A model generated the notes under the pieces. It was not told where the DNA came from and did no database searches. It worked only from the letters and a program-made list of their open reading frames with translations. The translations under genes and the position numbers were made by a program. 64,000 nucleotides of DNA from Valencia hispanica (Eukaryota; Chordata; Actinopteri; Cyprinodontiformes; Valenciidae). This document shows positions 35,390 through 64,000 of the stretch, piece after piece (the first letter of the stretch is position 1; each line of letters begins with the position of its first letter). The stretch spans positions 14,667,235 through 14,731,234 of the forward strand of contig OY747712.1 in NCBI GenBank assembly GCA_963556495.2. The letters are read 5' to 3'.

Positions 35390-38300
35390 ACATTATCAAT
35401 GGAAATCAAATTCATCAATCCATGGAGGTCTGGATTTGGAGTCACACTCAAAATTGAAGTGGAAAAACACTCTACAGGCTGATCCAACTTTGATGTAATG
35501 TCCTTAAAACAAGTCAAAAATAGGCTAAGTAGTGTGTGTGGCCTCCACGTGTTTGTATGACCTCCCTACAACGCCTGGGCATGCTCCTGATGAGGTGGCG
35601 ACTGGTCTCCTGAGGGATCTCCTACCAGATCTGGACTAAAGCATCCGCCAACTCCTGGACAGTCTGTGGTGCAACGTGAAGTTGGTGGATGGAGCGAGAC
35701 ATGATGTTCCAGATGTGCTCAATTGGATTCAGGTCTGGGGAACGGGTGGGCCATCCATCCATCCATCCATCCATCCATCCATCCATCCATCCATCCATCT
35801 TCCGCTTATCCGGGGTCGGGTCGCAGGGGCAGCAGCTTAAGCAAGGACACCCAGACTTCCCTCTCCCCAGCCACTTGTTCCAGCTCCTCAGTAGGAATCC
35901 CAAGGCGCTCCCAGGCCAGCCGAGAAACAGTCCCTCCAGCGTGTCCTGGGCCTTCCCCTGTGGGACGTGCCTGAAACACCTCACCAGGGAGGCGTCCAGG
36001 AGGCATCCTGACCAGATGCCGGAGCCACCTCAACTGACTCCTCTCGATGTGTAGGAGCAGTGGCTCTACTCTGAGCCCCCTCCGGATGACTGAGCTTCTC
36101 ACCCTATCTCTAAGGGAGAGCCCAGACACCCTACGAAGGAAACTCATTTCAGCCGCTTGTATCCGTGAGCTCGTTCTTTCCGTCACCACCCAGAGTTCGT
36201 GACCATAGATGAGGGTAGGAACGTAGATCGACCGGTAAATCAAGAGCTTCGCCTTTCGGCTCAGCTCTCTCTTCACCACGACAGACCGGTACAGCGCCCG
36301 CATAACTGCAGATGCCCCACTGGTCCAGTGTCCCCCCCTGAGACGCCGGATGGTGGACCAGAATCGCTTCGAAGCCGTACGGAAGTTGTTCTCCATGGCC
36401 TCTTCAAACTCCTCCCACGGCCGAGTTTTTGCCTCCGCGACCATCCGAGCCACACTCTGCTTGGCCTGCCGGTACCTATCAGCTGCTTCAGGGGTCCCAC
36501 AAGCCAAAAAGGCCCGATAGGACTCCTTCTTCAGCCTGACAGCATCCCTTACCGCTGGTGTCCACCAGCGGGTTCGGGGGTTGCCGCCACGACAGGCACC
36601 GACCACCTTGCGGCCACAGCTCCGGTCAGCCGCCTGGACAATGGAGTCGTGGAACATGGTCCACTCGGACTCAATGTCCCCCGCCTCCCCCGGGACGTGT
36701 TCAAAGTTCTGCCGGAGGTGTGAGTTGAAGCTCCTTCTGACAGGAGACTCTGCCAGACGTTCCCAGCAGACCCTCACAACACGTTTGGGTCTTCCAGGTC
36801 TGTCCGGCGTCCTCCCCCACCATCGGAGCAAACTCATCACCAGGTAGTGGTCAGTGGACAGCTCAGCCCCTCTCTTTACCTGAGTGTCCAGAACATGCAG
36901 CCGCAGATCAGATGAGAGGACAACCAAGTCGATCATCAAGCTGCGGCCTAGGGTGTCCTGGTGCCAAGTGCACATATGGACACCTTTATGCCTGAACATG
37001 GTGTTTGTTATGGACAATCCATGACGAGCACAGAAGTCCAATAGCAAGACAACACTCGGGTTCAGAGCGGGGGAGCCATTCCGCCCAACCACACCCCTCC
37101 AGGTCTCACTGTCATTGCCCACGGGAGCGTTGAAGTCCCCCAGCAGAACAAGGGAGTCCCTGGGATGAGCACTCTCCAGTACCCCCTCCAAAGACTCCAA
37201 AAAAGGTGGGTAATCTGATCTGCCGTTTGGTGCGCAAGCGCAAACAGTCAGAACCCGTCCCCCCACCCGTAGGTGGAGGGAGGCTACCCTCTCATTCACC
37301 GGGGTAAACCCCAACGTACAGGCACCGAGATGGGGGGCAACAAGTATGCCCATCCCAGCTCGGCGGCTCTCAGCTGGGGCAACTCCAGAGTGGAAGAGAG
37401 TCCAACCCCTCTCGAGGAGACCGGTTCCAGAGCCAGAGCCATGCATCAAGGTGAGTCTGACGATGTCCAGTCGAAACCTCTCAACCTCGCACACCAGCTC
37501 CGGCTCCTTCCCCACCAGAGAGGTGACGTTCCACGTCCCGAGAGCCAGCTTCTGCAGCCGAGGATCGGACCGCCAAGGTCCCCGCCTTCGGCCGCCGCCC
37601 ATCGTACACAGCACCCGACCCCTATGGCCCCTCCCACAGGTGGTGAGCTCATGGGAAGGGGGACCCATGTAACCTCTTTGAGCTAAGCTCGACCGAGCCC
37701 GATGGGTAGAGGCCTGGCCACCAGGCGCTCGCCAACGTGCCCCGCCTCTAGGCCTGGCTCCAGAGGGGGGCCCCTGTGACCCGTGTCCGGGCGAGGGAAC
37801 ACTGAATCCATTTGACTTTTCCATCATAGGGGTCTTTTGGCGGGCCAGTCCATAGCATCAATGCCTTCCTCTGGCAGGAACTGCTGACACACTCAAGCCA
37901 CATGAGGTCTAGCATTGTCTTGCATTAGGGGGGACCCCAGGCCAACCCCACCAGCATATGGTCTCACAAGGGGTGTGAGGATCTAATGGCTTTCGGGCTA
38001 TCTCTGGCGAGCACATGGAGGGGTGTGGGGCACTCCAAAGAAATGCCACCCCACACCATTACTGACCCACTGATAAAACTGGTCATGCTGGAGGATGTTG
38101 CAGGCAGCAGAACGTACTCCACGGCGTCTCCAGACTCTGTCACGTCTGTCACGTGTGCCCCGTCTGAACCTGCTTTCATCTGTGAAGAGCATAGGGGACC
38201 AGTGGCAAATAGGCCAATCTTGATGTTCTCTGGCAAATGCCAAATGTCCTGCACAGTTTTGGGCTGAGGACAACCACCACCTGTGGACATCGGGCCGTCA

Positions 38301-38929
38301 TACCACCCTCTTGTAGTCTGTTTCTGACCGTTTGAGCAAACACATGAACATTTGTGGCCTCCTGGAGGTCATTTTGCAGGGCTCTAGCAGTGCTCCTCCT
38401 GTTCCTGCTTGCACAAAGGTGGAGGTAGCGGTCCTGCTGCTGGGTTGTTGCCCTCCTATGGCCTCCTCCACATCTCCTGATGTACTGGCCGGTCTCCTGG
38501 TAGCGCCTCCATGCTCTGGACACTACGCTGATGGACACAGCAAACCTTCTTGCCACAGCTCACGTTGATGTGCCATCCTGGATAAGCTGCACTACCTGAG
38601 CCACTTGTGTAGTTATAGACTCCGTCTCATGCTACCACTAGTGTGAAAGCACCGCCAGCATTCAAAAATGACCAAAACATCAGCCAGAAAGCATAGGAAC
38701 TGAGAAGTGGTCTGTGGTCACCACCTGCAGGACCACCTCTTTTAATGGGGGTGTGTTGCTAATTACCTCTAATTTCCACCTGTTGTCCATTCCATTTGCA
38801 ACAGCATGTGGAATTGATTGTCAATCAGTGTTGCTTCCTAAGTGGACAGTTTGATTTCACAGAAGTGTGACTGACTTGGAGTTAAATTGTGTTGTTTAAG
38901 TGTTCCCTTTATTTTTTTGAGAAATGTAT
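35390..38929 (-). mobile_element. Tc1/mariner-like transposon, degraded and split by an RTE LINE
   Basis: The minus strand carries a transposase in pieces. The DNA-binding region is at 38176-38556 ([20 protein letters not shown]). FTDESRF (first Asp) is at about 38180-38200, QDNARPH (second Asp) at 37902-37922, and SPDLNPIEH (the Glu) beyond the LINE at about 35715-35745. Frameshifts and a TGA after QDNARPHVA inactivate it. The right end keeps the inverted-repeat sequence GTTCCCTTTATTTTTTTGAG near 38901-38921. The left end is lost near 35390, where the sequence changes to a short SINE-like stretch (TGCCTATCTCCAGCGGTCA). Confidence 0.85.
35754..37838 (-). mobile_element. RTE/Rex3-like LINE with the reverse-transcriptase core deleted
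   Basis: This is the same family as 18272-19860 in the opposite orientation, with the (CCAT)n tail at 35754-35799. It is nearly complete at the 5' end. One 673-codon frame (35806-37827) encodes an AP-type endonuclease ([30 protein letters not shown]). It then jumps at about 36325 from STIRRLRGG to [10 protein letters not shown], omitting about 1.1 kb that holds the whole RT catalytic region, and ends with the C-terminal domain. A smaller deletion removes the [10 protein letters not shown] segment. Flanks GGTGGGCCA (35745-35753) and GGCGGGCCA (37839-37847) are the target duplication, within the Tc1-like transposase. It cannot self-copy. Confidence 0.88.
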
Positions 38930-39066
38930 ATAAATAAAAAACAAATCCATTTCCACATATAAGGAATTCAAATGTTAATTTTTGGTCTTTAAATTAAATT
39001 ACGTCTTTATGTCTATAAATGTATGTTAGAACGTGTTCGGATGATGCTCATTGGTCAGATTAGAGG

Positions 39067-39498
39067 TATAGTGGACCCTTGCCTTATCGCGGTTCAGTAT
39101 TGATGGAATCACCCATTCACGGATATTTCCGGGGAGCGTGACTCAGGTATTTGTGAATTTTTTTGTAAAATATTCGAAAGAGAATGTAGTTTGGGAAGCT
39201 GAAACACACCATCACTGCTACTTGACACACTATTGGCTGGCATTCGCAACGCAGCCAATCCAGGAGCACCATTAATTTGGATTGGTTCTGACTGGCTGGT
39301 ACCGCCAAGAGTGGAGACGAGGGTAGGGCTGAGACAGTTTCCACTGTGCGTATTTATGACCATTAAGGTTTATTTGGTGTTTGAACTCGTAAAATTGGCA
39401 GTTATGGTGTTTTCGGAGAAGGTCTCAAAGTATTCGCTGACTTTAGCTATCAGTGTTTGTGATCCCTAACCCCTACGAATACCGGGGGTCCATTGTAA
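39067..39498. mobile_element. Tigger/pogo-like MITE
   Basis: Imperfect ends TATAGTGGACCCTTGCC and ATACCGGGGGTCCATTGTA are inverted, and TA is at both borders. About 430 bp, non-coding. The right half recurs at about 28230-28412, and the left end partly recurs at 58498-58570. The class is suggested only by the TA and the terminal motif. Confidence 0.5.
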
Positions 39499-40399
39499 CT
39501 TAAAAAACGGCAAAAATGTTCATTGTTTTTTTGTTGATTTTACCCCCTTTGCTCTCCTGCAGGTATAGAAGTAGACTTCTTGGTTGTTTTCTTGTATTTT
39601 AAATATTTCTCTTCCTCTCTTTAATTTCCTCTTCCCTCCATCCTTTTTCTTTTTTCCCCTTTCTTTTCCATCTCCGTGTGCATAGCATTTGAAATAAACC
39701 CACAGCAATTTCCAATAAAGATTTCATACAAATGTACCTATCAAGCATTATAGCAAAAGCTGAACTGCTCCCCTTATGCTAGTAAATCTGTTGGGCTTCT
39801 CCTGGGCTCAGACGTCAATTTCGATTGCCACACTACCAGACAGGATGTGTATTTAAAAAAAAGAAGAGAAGAGTGAGATTTGGAGTAGCTAAGGGTGGTC
39901 AGAAATGTCGCTAGTCGCTTTTTAGATTAAAAAAAGTCATTAAGGAGGTCTGAAAAGTCATTAGAGATAATGACAAAGTCGCTAAGTTGGCAACAGTGGC
40001 TTCAGGCAGCTTCAGAAACTCTTTGACCCTGGTCTGCTTGTGATGATGGCTTTTGGTGCGTCCTGCTAGAACGTTGTGCAGTTTGATCCACTGAAATCTC
40101 TGGTCGCTCAGTGTGACGCGCCTCTAGAGCTCGGTGGAGGTCACACAGTGTGGCATGGAGCGGTCCTTTGAGATGGCCGAAATGCGTACAGTGTGACCCG
40201 GCCTTTACAGTAAAAAACAACAACAAGAAGCAGCTTGCAAAGCTGTCCCACAAGTGGTGCATATGAAAAATACTTGATCGCACAGACAGTATTTTTTTCG
40301 TCGCGCTGTACAGCCTGTTCTTTTAATGCATTATAAGTGATTTAACTTGTTGAAACGTATTATGTTTAAAATGTCTGCCTCTCCTTCCAGTCTGTGACC

Positions 40400-41115
40400 A
40401 TGAGCAGGACCGATGGGGTCACCGTGTTCACCCTGACCTCCGACCCCAACAGTCGTTGGCCACCTCTGTACCAGATCCTGAAGAGCCTTTGCTACAGCCC
40501 GGTGTGCTGCTCCCTGTCTCAGCAGCTGAGGAAGACCCAAGGGTCGTCTCTGTCCGCGCTCGGGGCCATCCACATTAGGATCGGCTGCTTAATATCGGCC
40601 TCTGCACCATCCTCTTCCTGATCCAGTTGGATCCTTTCTTTTACTATTGCGCTTTCTTTCCTTTCTGGATGGCAGCTCTGTTCATGGCGTTTGGCATCTT
40701 GTGCGTTTTATCTGAGAGGTATCCAAGTCCATGTCTGGTCATCCTCAACGTGCTCGTCAACCTGGCTGGAGCTGGTTTGGCCATGGCCTGCATTGTGCTC
40801 TACAGCATATATGTAGGAGAGCTGTATCTGTGGTTTCCCTGTGACTAGCGCTACGACTACTACTACTCGTCCCATAGTGACGCAACACTAAGTCCGGCGT
40901 GCTTGGAGGGCAAAGCGCTGGTCTTGATGCTTCTTAGAGGCATCATTGGTGTCCTGATTGTCCTGTCGGTTGTGGAACTCTGCGTCGCTGTCAGCTCCGC
41001 CGTGTTGGGGATCAGAGCTCTGAGACGCACCAGCGAGGAACAAAACGAGACCTCAGATGACCCAGAGCTTCACAATCCACTGCTGGAGGAAGTCGCCACC
41101 GAGCCTGCAGCCTGA
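40400..41115 (+). pseudogene. MS4A/TMEM176-like four-TM protein, apparently intronless and broken
   Basis: One continuous stretch encodes a CD20/MS4A-superfamily-like protein: N-terminus MSRTDGVTVFTLTSDPNSRW, then LGAIHI (TM1), PFWMAALFMAFGILCVLSER (TM2), VILNVLVNLAGAGLAMACIV (TM3), a loop, and GIIGVLIVLSVVELCVAVSS (TM4), ending at TGA. Two lesions are seen. A one-base frameshift lies within TM1 near 40583-40590, after which the next frame continues with LNIGLCTILFLIQ. An in-frame TAG at 40846-40848 lies in the TM3-TM4 loop, with similarity continuing beyond it. Genes of this family normally have introns between TM segments, so an intronless copy suggests retroposition. However, a splice-acceptor-like CCTTCCAG sits just before the ATG, and no clear poly(A) tail or target duplication was seen. 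Sequencing errors could mimic both lesions. The family assignment is from motif layout. Confidence 0.65.
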
Positions 41116-43011
41116 ACATCTTCCACTGCCTGTAAACCTTGAATCCTGCACTTTTACTCTACTGATGGTGTTGATGAGACACAATCATTCGCTTAAAATC
41201 AGCTGGGTTTTTTTCTCCTTCAAATTATGCTTTTCAGTTCTCTCCTGCACTTCAGAATTAAATCTGTACTTATTGCATTCTGCTTTTCTTTATCATTATT
41301 GTTTTTTTTGCACTTTGAAGTCAGTTGTGTGTGTTGATTTTTATGTTGTAATTCCAGTTAAAATACACAAAAACGGCTATATAAAAGCAAAATGTGAATG
41401 TTATCATTCATAAATGTACAAGTATTCCATAAATAACTTTATTATTGTAATTACTTTGGAAATATTAAATATTTCATTATTACTATTAAGAATTTTTTTT
41501 AAATGCCTGTTGTCTGGTTGTCAGTGATCATTTTTAAATTTCGGTATTGAATGTCTTTTTTAGTCATGCACAACACCACATATTTATTTTAACCAGTCAG
41601 CATCACCCATCAAAGTCAGTGGGTGGAGCTAACTCTGCTGTGGCGAAGGTAATTGGTCTGAAGCTGGTTTGCTGTGCTTCATAACCAATCAGATAATAGG
41701 ATTTCTTTATTTTTTTATTTTGACTGTTATTTTGCACTGCTATATAAGATTTTAAACCTTTTTTTTTTTTTTTTTAGCAAAAGCACCTGAACAAGTTACT
41801 AAATGAGTTTTCATGGATCATTCACACTGTGTAGTATTAAAACATGAATTTTATAAGTCGACACAAACAATTTCAGTCAAACTACTACTGAAAAAATTAA
41901 ATTTTAAGAACTTATTTAACTGAGAAACGTTTGGCATTATAAAAATTAGCTAAAAAAAAAGATGGAAGTGTTAATCTGCAAATCCTTTGAACTTTAACAG
42001 ATGTTCACATGAAAACTCTGTACAGTAAGTGGAAATGTCTTCACAAAAATAGTGAGAACCGAAATGTTTCACTTTTGGTGGCTGACATAGGAAATTATGC
42101 AGAACAAGACCTGCTAACACCAAAGAACCAATAAAACGGTTAAAAATGTCTGACCCAAACCAAAACTAGTTTATAAATTTGTGTGTAACAGTGCTGCTAA
42201 TCCAAAATTTCTGCTAAACCTCATAAAAAAATAAATAAGATTTATAAGCTACCGACGAGGAGTTCACTTCATCTCCAGCTGCAATCTTGATGTAATTTCC
42301 TAACTGAATGACTTGGAGCTCAAATAACAGCAGAGAACAATTTCTGTTTGTTTTGTAAAATAACTAATGAAATAATCTTCACATTGCGATTGGTTTAATT
42401 TTGTAATCTTGGAAGGAAACATGACATTTTTGGTCATGGCTCATCAATTAAACCTTTTATCTTCTGAACCATGGCGGACCTCATGATCAGACTGGCGTAG
42501 GAGCCCCAGCTGATTGTTGCTCAACACCTGAAACATTCTGGACAAAGGAGCGGCTGGTGTAGGACGACTCAGGACTGATAATGGTGACTCTAATAGATGA
42601 GAATGTCAAGTTTGCAACTCTTCATCAAACTGAGGTTTCCACAAGTTTAGAAAAGCCTCAGGTTTGGTGGCGAAGATGTTTGAGCAGTCTGGGAATAAAT
42701 TCGGCGGAATCCAGATTTAGTAAGTTTCAATACTATTGACCTCAGCATTTAAATGCCACACATACAGCTGCACTTCTGTAAATTAGAATATCAACAACTT
42801 CATTTATTTCAGCAATTGTTATCAAAAAGTTAATCTCATAGTTTACAGGTTTATTATACAGAGTGATATATTTCTGATTTTGTTAATTATAGTGTCCAGC
42901 TAAGAAAAACACAAAATGGAGTGTCTGCAGTGTTAAAGTGAATCCATTTATGTTCTTATGTCCCGTGACACCCTCTCTTTTGTACAAATCATGGAAACAC
43001 ATGTTTTTTTC
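41116..43011. other. 3' flank of the MS4A-like copy: nothing recognised
   Basis: AT-rich, with a T18-type homopolymer near 41759 and no conserved frame or obvious poly(A) tail for the MS4A-like copy. Confidence 0.6.
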
Positions 43012-43290
43012 AGATTCCAATAACGTACTCCAACCAAGGATACAATCATAACTGTAGACACAGTAAACGCTTTTGTCAAATGCAAAATAATATTCAACTC
43101 GCCATTCGAAGCCTCATATCAGTGACAGCACAGAGCCATTTTAAACAAAAAATTATTTTTTTACATCCACACAGGTCCGATTAATGTCCTCCAAAAAAAC
43201 AGTCCAAAACACAATCCAACATAATCTGTATCTGAAAATCTTCTACATTTCTCAAAGTTTTGGGCAAAAACGGCAAGAAATTTAAGGGAT
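43012..43290. repeat. Dispersed repeat copy 1 (apcdd1 3' flank)
   Basis: Blocks such as AATATTCAACTCGCCATTCG, TTTACATCCACACAGGTCCG and GGCAAGAAATTTAAGGG recur at 54630-54800 and 55250-55470. The element type is not recognised. Confidence 0.55.
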
Positions 43291-43500
43291 TAATGACTTT
43301 TAATCCTAGAGAAAAATTTTATTCAGAATTATTTGAACGACAACAAAAATGGCTGTCATTTTTCTGCAATATAAGCAAATGAAAATACTGGCAGAAGATG
43401 AAACACAGTCATATCCAGTTTCGGTTGGGCTGAGTTGGAAAAGTACCCAATGACACTTAATCTAAAGTTGTTTTAAATTGTGTAAATCTATGTTTAACAG

Positions 43501-43959
<459 letters not shown>

Positions 43960-44323
43960 TGGGCTTTTCTCTTGTGGGCTTTTCTCCTGAAGATGGAGGA
44001 GTCGAAAAAAAATTTTCCACACAACCTGTTGGCTGTAAGAAGCTTCGGTGTGATAGCTGTTGGCTAAAAGTGATGCAGAAAAACAAACATAATCTCAGAT
44101 CTATGTAGGTTTAAACAGAGTTTTTAATCTAGTTGTGGACCCACAGACGAGTGGATACTCTCTAAAGTGCAGTTCCTGCGGTGCAGCAGTGTCTAGTCAT
44201 TGGTAGCCAGAGAAGAGTTCAGTTCTCACCCTCTATCTCCAAGGAATACATTTTGAGTTTTTTCTCTGTTAACTCTCACTGTTTGCATGCAGTGTGGTGG
44301 AAGGAAAGAGCCTAAACTGCTCT

Positions 44324-61389
<17,066 letters not shown>

Positions 61390-64000
61390 CTGAGGGAAAA
61401 ACGGTACAGACGATTACATTTAGAGGATCAAAGTAACTCTGGATCTTTATACTCTACTAAATAAATTACAACTGCTTTCAATAGGGCTTATAAAAGGTGA
61501 TAGAGGGAGTTCAAACAATGAAAGGAAGCTCTACTCGTGCTTTTAATTGACTTAGCTGCTTGAACTTCTTTGAATGCTTCATTTAATTATTTTAACCCAT
61601 TTCGACACAACAGAAACTTCAAAGCTTTATCAGTGGCCTGTGACACCTCCTCTAAATGGAAAATGTGTCTGATCAAGATGAATGAACAATTTAACCACTT
61701 AAAAATGGTAACAGTGTGACGCTAGCAGTGACAAGAGGATACGGCGGGAAAAAACAAACAAACTTTGTCCTGTCTTAGTTCTGCTGGCCCGCTTTCCATC
61801 CAACCAAACGGAAAACAATAACTTGTGCTGGAATGAGCCTGACAGGATAAAATGTCAGAAATGAAAGCATTTTTTAAAGCCCGCAGACAAAGACTCGCCC
61901 TGAGGCTTACATTCCACTGAGGTTTTATTCCATGTAATATCCCCATATCATGAAAATCTACCTTGAGATACAAAGACTTAAAATTTTTTCTATCTGACCT
62001 GACTTGCCTGGAAATATCATCCGACGCCCTGGAATGCCACTGCGGGTTGCTCAGGTGCTTTTAATTTGAGACTAATGAGACAAGGAGGGACCCAGATTAA
62101 AAGAACCCAAAAGCCCAGAGAAAGCCAAAGCTGCCTTCAGCTGGTTGACAGCAGGGCTCGCCCCAGTTTGGCCTGTATAAATCACAATGTGGATTCTTGA
62201 ACTCTGTCTCGGCTGGTGGCATCAGTGATACTGCTTTGGTTAAGTTACAACATTCAGGAAGCTGGACTGTTTGTTGTTTGCACCTGCAAACTATTCCAGA
62301 AAACACCAGTAATGAGAATGTTCATTTAAACTGGTAAGTTTGTGAAATGAAGATAGACCCAATTTATTGGGGTGGATGGTACAACAAAGCATTTATATTG
62401 CTTCATTTCTTCCATTTCTCTTATGTTACAGGATTACATTTCCCCCCTTTAAATTTCTACACACAATACCTGATAGTGACAAATTTGCTAAAGAGTCAAA
62501 AGTAAATCACATCCTCATAAGTATTGAGCTCAGGTAAACCCTGTTTCCCCCCGATCATCCGTCTCATGATTCTACAACTTTGTTGGAGTTCAGTTATTTG
62601 AACATATTTCTGGGTGATAAACACGAGAAAAAACCAAGTCAAAAACTACCGGTCAAAACAATGGTCTGTAGACCTCATATAGGGCTTTTCCACCAAAAAC
62701 GTACCGATGCTAGGTTGATGCTTGTACCAGAGCCAGTGCTTGGTCGGTTCTTCCAAAGAACCGGTTGCTTTTCCAGTGATGCGGGGCCCCAGTCGGTGCT
62801 GCGTCATAACGTCATCTAACACGTTGCAACTTTTTACGCCCACATAGGAAGAAGAAAACAAGCAGCACACAAACAGGGAGAGATTTTACGAAGGAGTTCA
62901 TCCTGTTCTTACAAGTGCTGCTGTTGTCCCTCCACACTTTGCTGGATTTGCAAATATGTGTACATCACATGTTCTTGGTTGTGTGATTCGGTTGGTTGGT
63001 TGTGTGATTTGACTTGGTTGCGACACCGGGCCAGAGACCAGCACAGGCCCAGCAAGAAGTTGGTGCTTGGTTAAGCACCAGTTTGCAACCAAGAAACCGG
63101 TGCTTTGGTGGTGGAAAATCAAACAACCGGTTCCAAGTCAGGCGAACTAGCAGTGGAACCAGCTCAGTGGAAAAAGGCCCAGAGACAAAGCACAAATCTG
63201 GGGAAGGATCATATTTTTGGCAGCTTTGAACATTCTTAAAAGCTCTATGGTCTCTATTTGGAAATGGAAAACATATGAACTAAGAAGACCCTCCCTAGAT
63301 CTGACCATTGTTACTAACTGAGTAACTAACTGAGGCAGCAGAGCTTCACGAAGGCTCCAGGAGAGGAAACTGAGGTATAAATCTAATTTACCATCCGTTA
63401 CCGTCCGCTCCCTCCCCAATAAGATCGAGGAGGTCACGGCGCTAATCAGAACACAGACAGAATATAGACAGAATACAGGCAATGCAACCTGATCTTTTTC
63501 AGTGGTTAATGCAGATTCTGAGGTGTCCCTGGAAGGATTCAAGCTTACGCGCGCCGGCGGGAGGGTGGTGTGGGCATTTCCCACCGTGGGATTAATACAG
63601 TAAATTATTATTATTATTAATCAGGGAAGAAGAACTTTGGTCAGAGAGGTGACCAAGAATCTGTCCCTTAGGCAGAGCTCTGCAGTTCTCTTGTTTTTAG
63701 TCGGAGGATTCTTCAGGATTAGTCAGACCAGGAGAAACAAAATTTTCTCTGGATCTCAGATGATTCATCTTTAGAAAGTGATGATTCATCTAACACAACC
63801 ATAACCTGAAACAAGCAACCAAATGCCAAAGAAGTAGCTTCAACAGCAGTCTATAAATGACTATAAATGTCCCCAATGTGACCCAGCCACAACAAAACCT
63901 TCTTTAGACTTGAAAAAGACCACTTTCCGGGTCATTTCAGGAACCAAATGAGTACCTGCCATGGTGTATGTACTCGGAAATGGTCCAGTAGAGTCGCTGG
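61390..64000. other. Upstream part of apcdd1: no further exon recognised
   Basis: A signal-peptide exon was expected further upstream on the minus strand, but none is readable here. The MITE-like element at 62682-63180 and a short (TTA)n at 63606 are the only features seen. The first intron probably continues past the window. Confidence 0.55.
62682..63180. mobile_element. MITE-like element with GGGC(C)TTTTCCAC ends
   Basis: GGGCTTTTCCACCAAAAAC on the left is inverted as GTGGAAAAAGGCCC on the right, about 500 bp apart. CCGGTTC-type motifs recur inside. No target duplication is clear. Confidence 0.5.

Noticed and set aside
36199..37686. Plus-strand frames of 88-174 codons opposite the RTE LINE.
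   Set aside because: They are antisense shadows of the LINE frame; GC-rich coding DNA often leaves the opposite strand open.
40002..40283. A GC-richer segment with a 93-codon minus-strand frame.
   Set aside because: The composition resembles a MITE (CGTACAGTGTGACCCGGCC end); no protein similarity was seen, and the borders are not clear enough to list.

Overview
The window looks like a piece of a teleost fish nuclear genome. It has split vertebrate genes with canonical splice sites, AT-rich introns, and typical fish repeats: an RTE/Rex3-like LINE with an (ATGG)n tail, L2-type LINEs ending in (AAGGC)n, Tc1-like and hAT elements, tRNA-derived SINEs and long microsatellites. Nothing prokaryotic or viral was recognised.

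Genes. On the + strand, five consecutive coding exons (21371-28828) encode nearly all of a VAMP-associated protein, best matched to VAPA: MSP domain, coiled coil and C-terminal membrane anchor. Exon 1 was not found and probably lies left of the window, which would make 1-21370 its first intron. On the - strand, four exons (61389 down to 44324) encode the conserved body and C-terminus of APCDD1, an extracellular Wnt inhibitor; the signal-peptide exon lies to the right or was not recognised. The two genes converge. Between their 3' ends (28.8-44.3 kb) is an apparently intronless, broken MS4A/TMEM176-like four-TM gene (40400-41115), plus transposons.

Repeats by region. 1-21.4 kb: several hAT-type non-autonomous elements with 8-bp target duplications (1226-1603, 3814-4463 with 3910-4181 nested in it, 9436-11024), a TTA-flanked element (8547-9159), Rex1-like LINE scraps, and a large Helitron2/Helentron-like repeat (14624-20053). 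That repeat is itself interrupted by a hAT (16730-17535) and a 5'-truncated RTE LINE (18272-19860). 23.9-30.2 kb: L2 tails and hAT elements inside the vapa introns and 3' flank. 33-39.5 kb: a decayed Tc1 element, then a second Tc1-like transposon split by an RTE copy that has lost its reverse-transcriptase core but keeps one 673-codon frame. 43.5-50.2 kb: a 460-bp TA/ACAT tract, a SINE split by an L2 LINE, (GGAA)n arrays and an element with an almost perfect 24-bp hairpin, all in or just past the last apcdd1 intron. 51-60.5 kb is the long apcdd1 intron, mostly unique AT-rich sequence with a SINE and hAT remnants.

The two real genes act separately: VAPA tethers ER membranes to other organelles, and APCDD1 acts at the cell surface. 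Their linkage is of evolutionary rather than pathway interest. All identifications come from reading the sequence and from memory of protein families. No database search was run.
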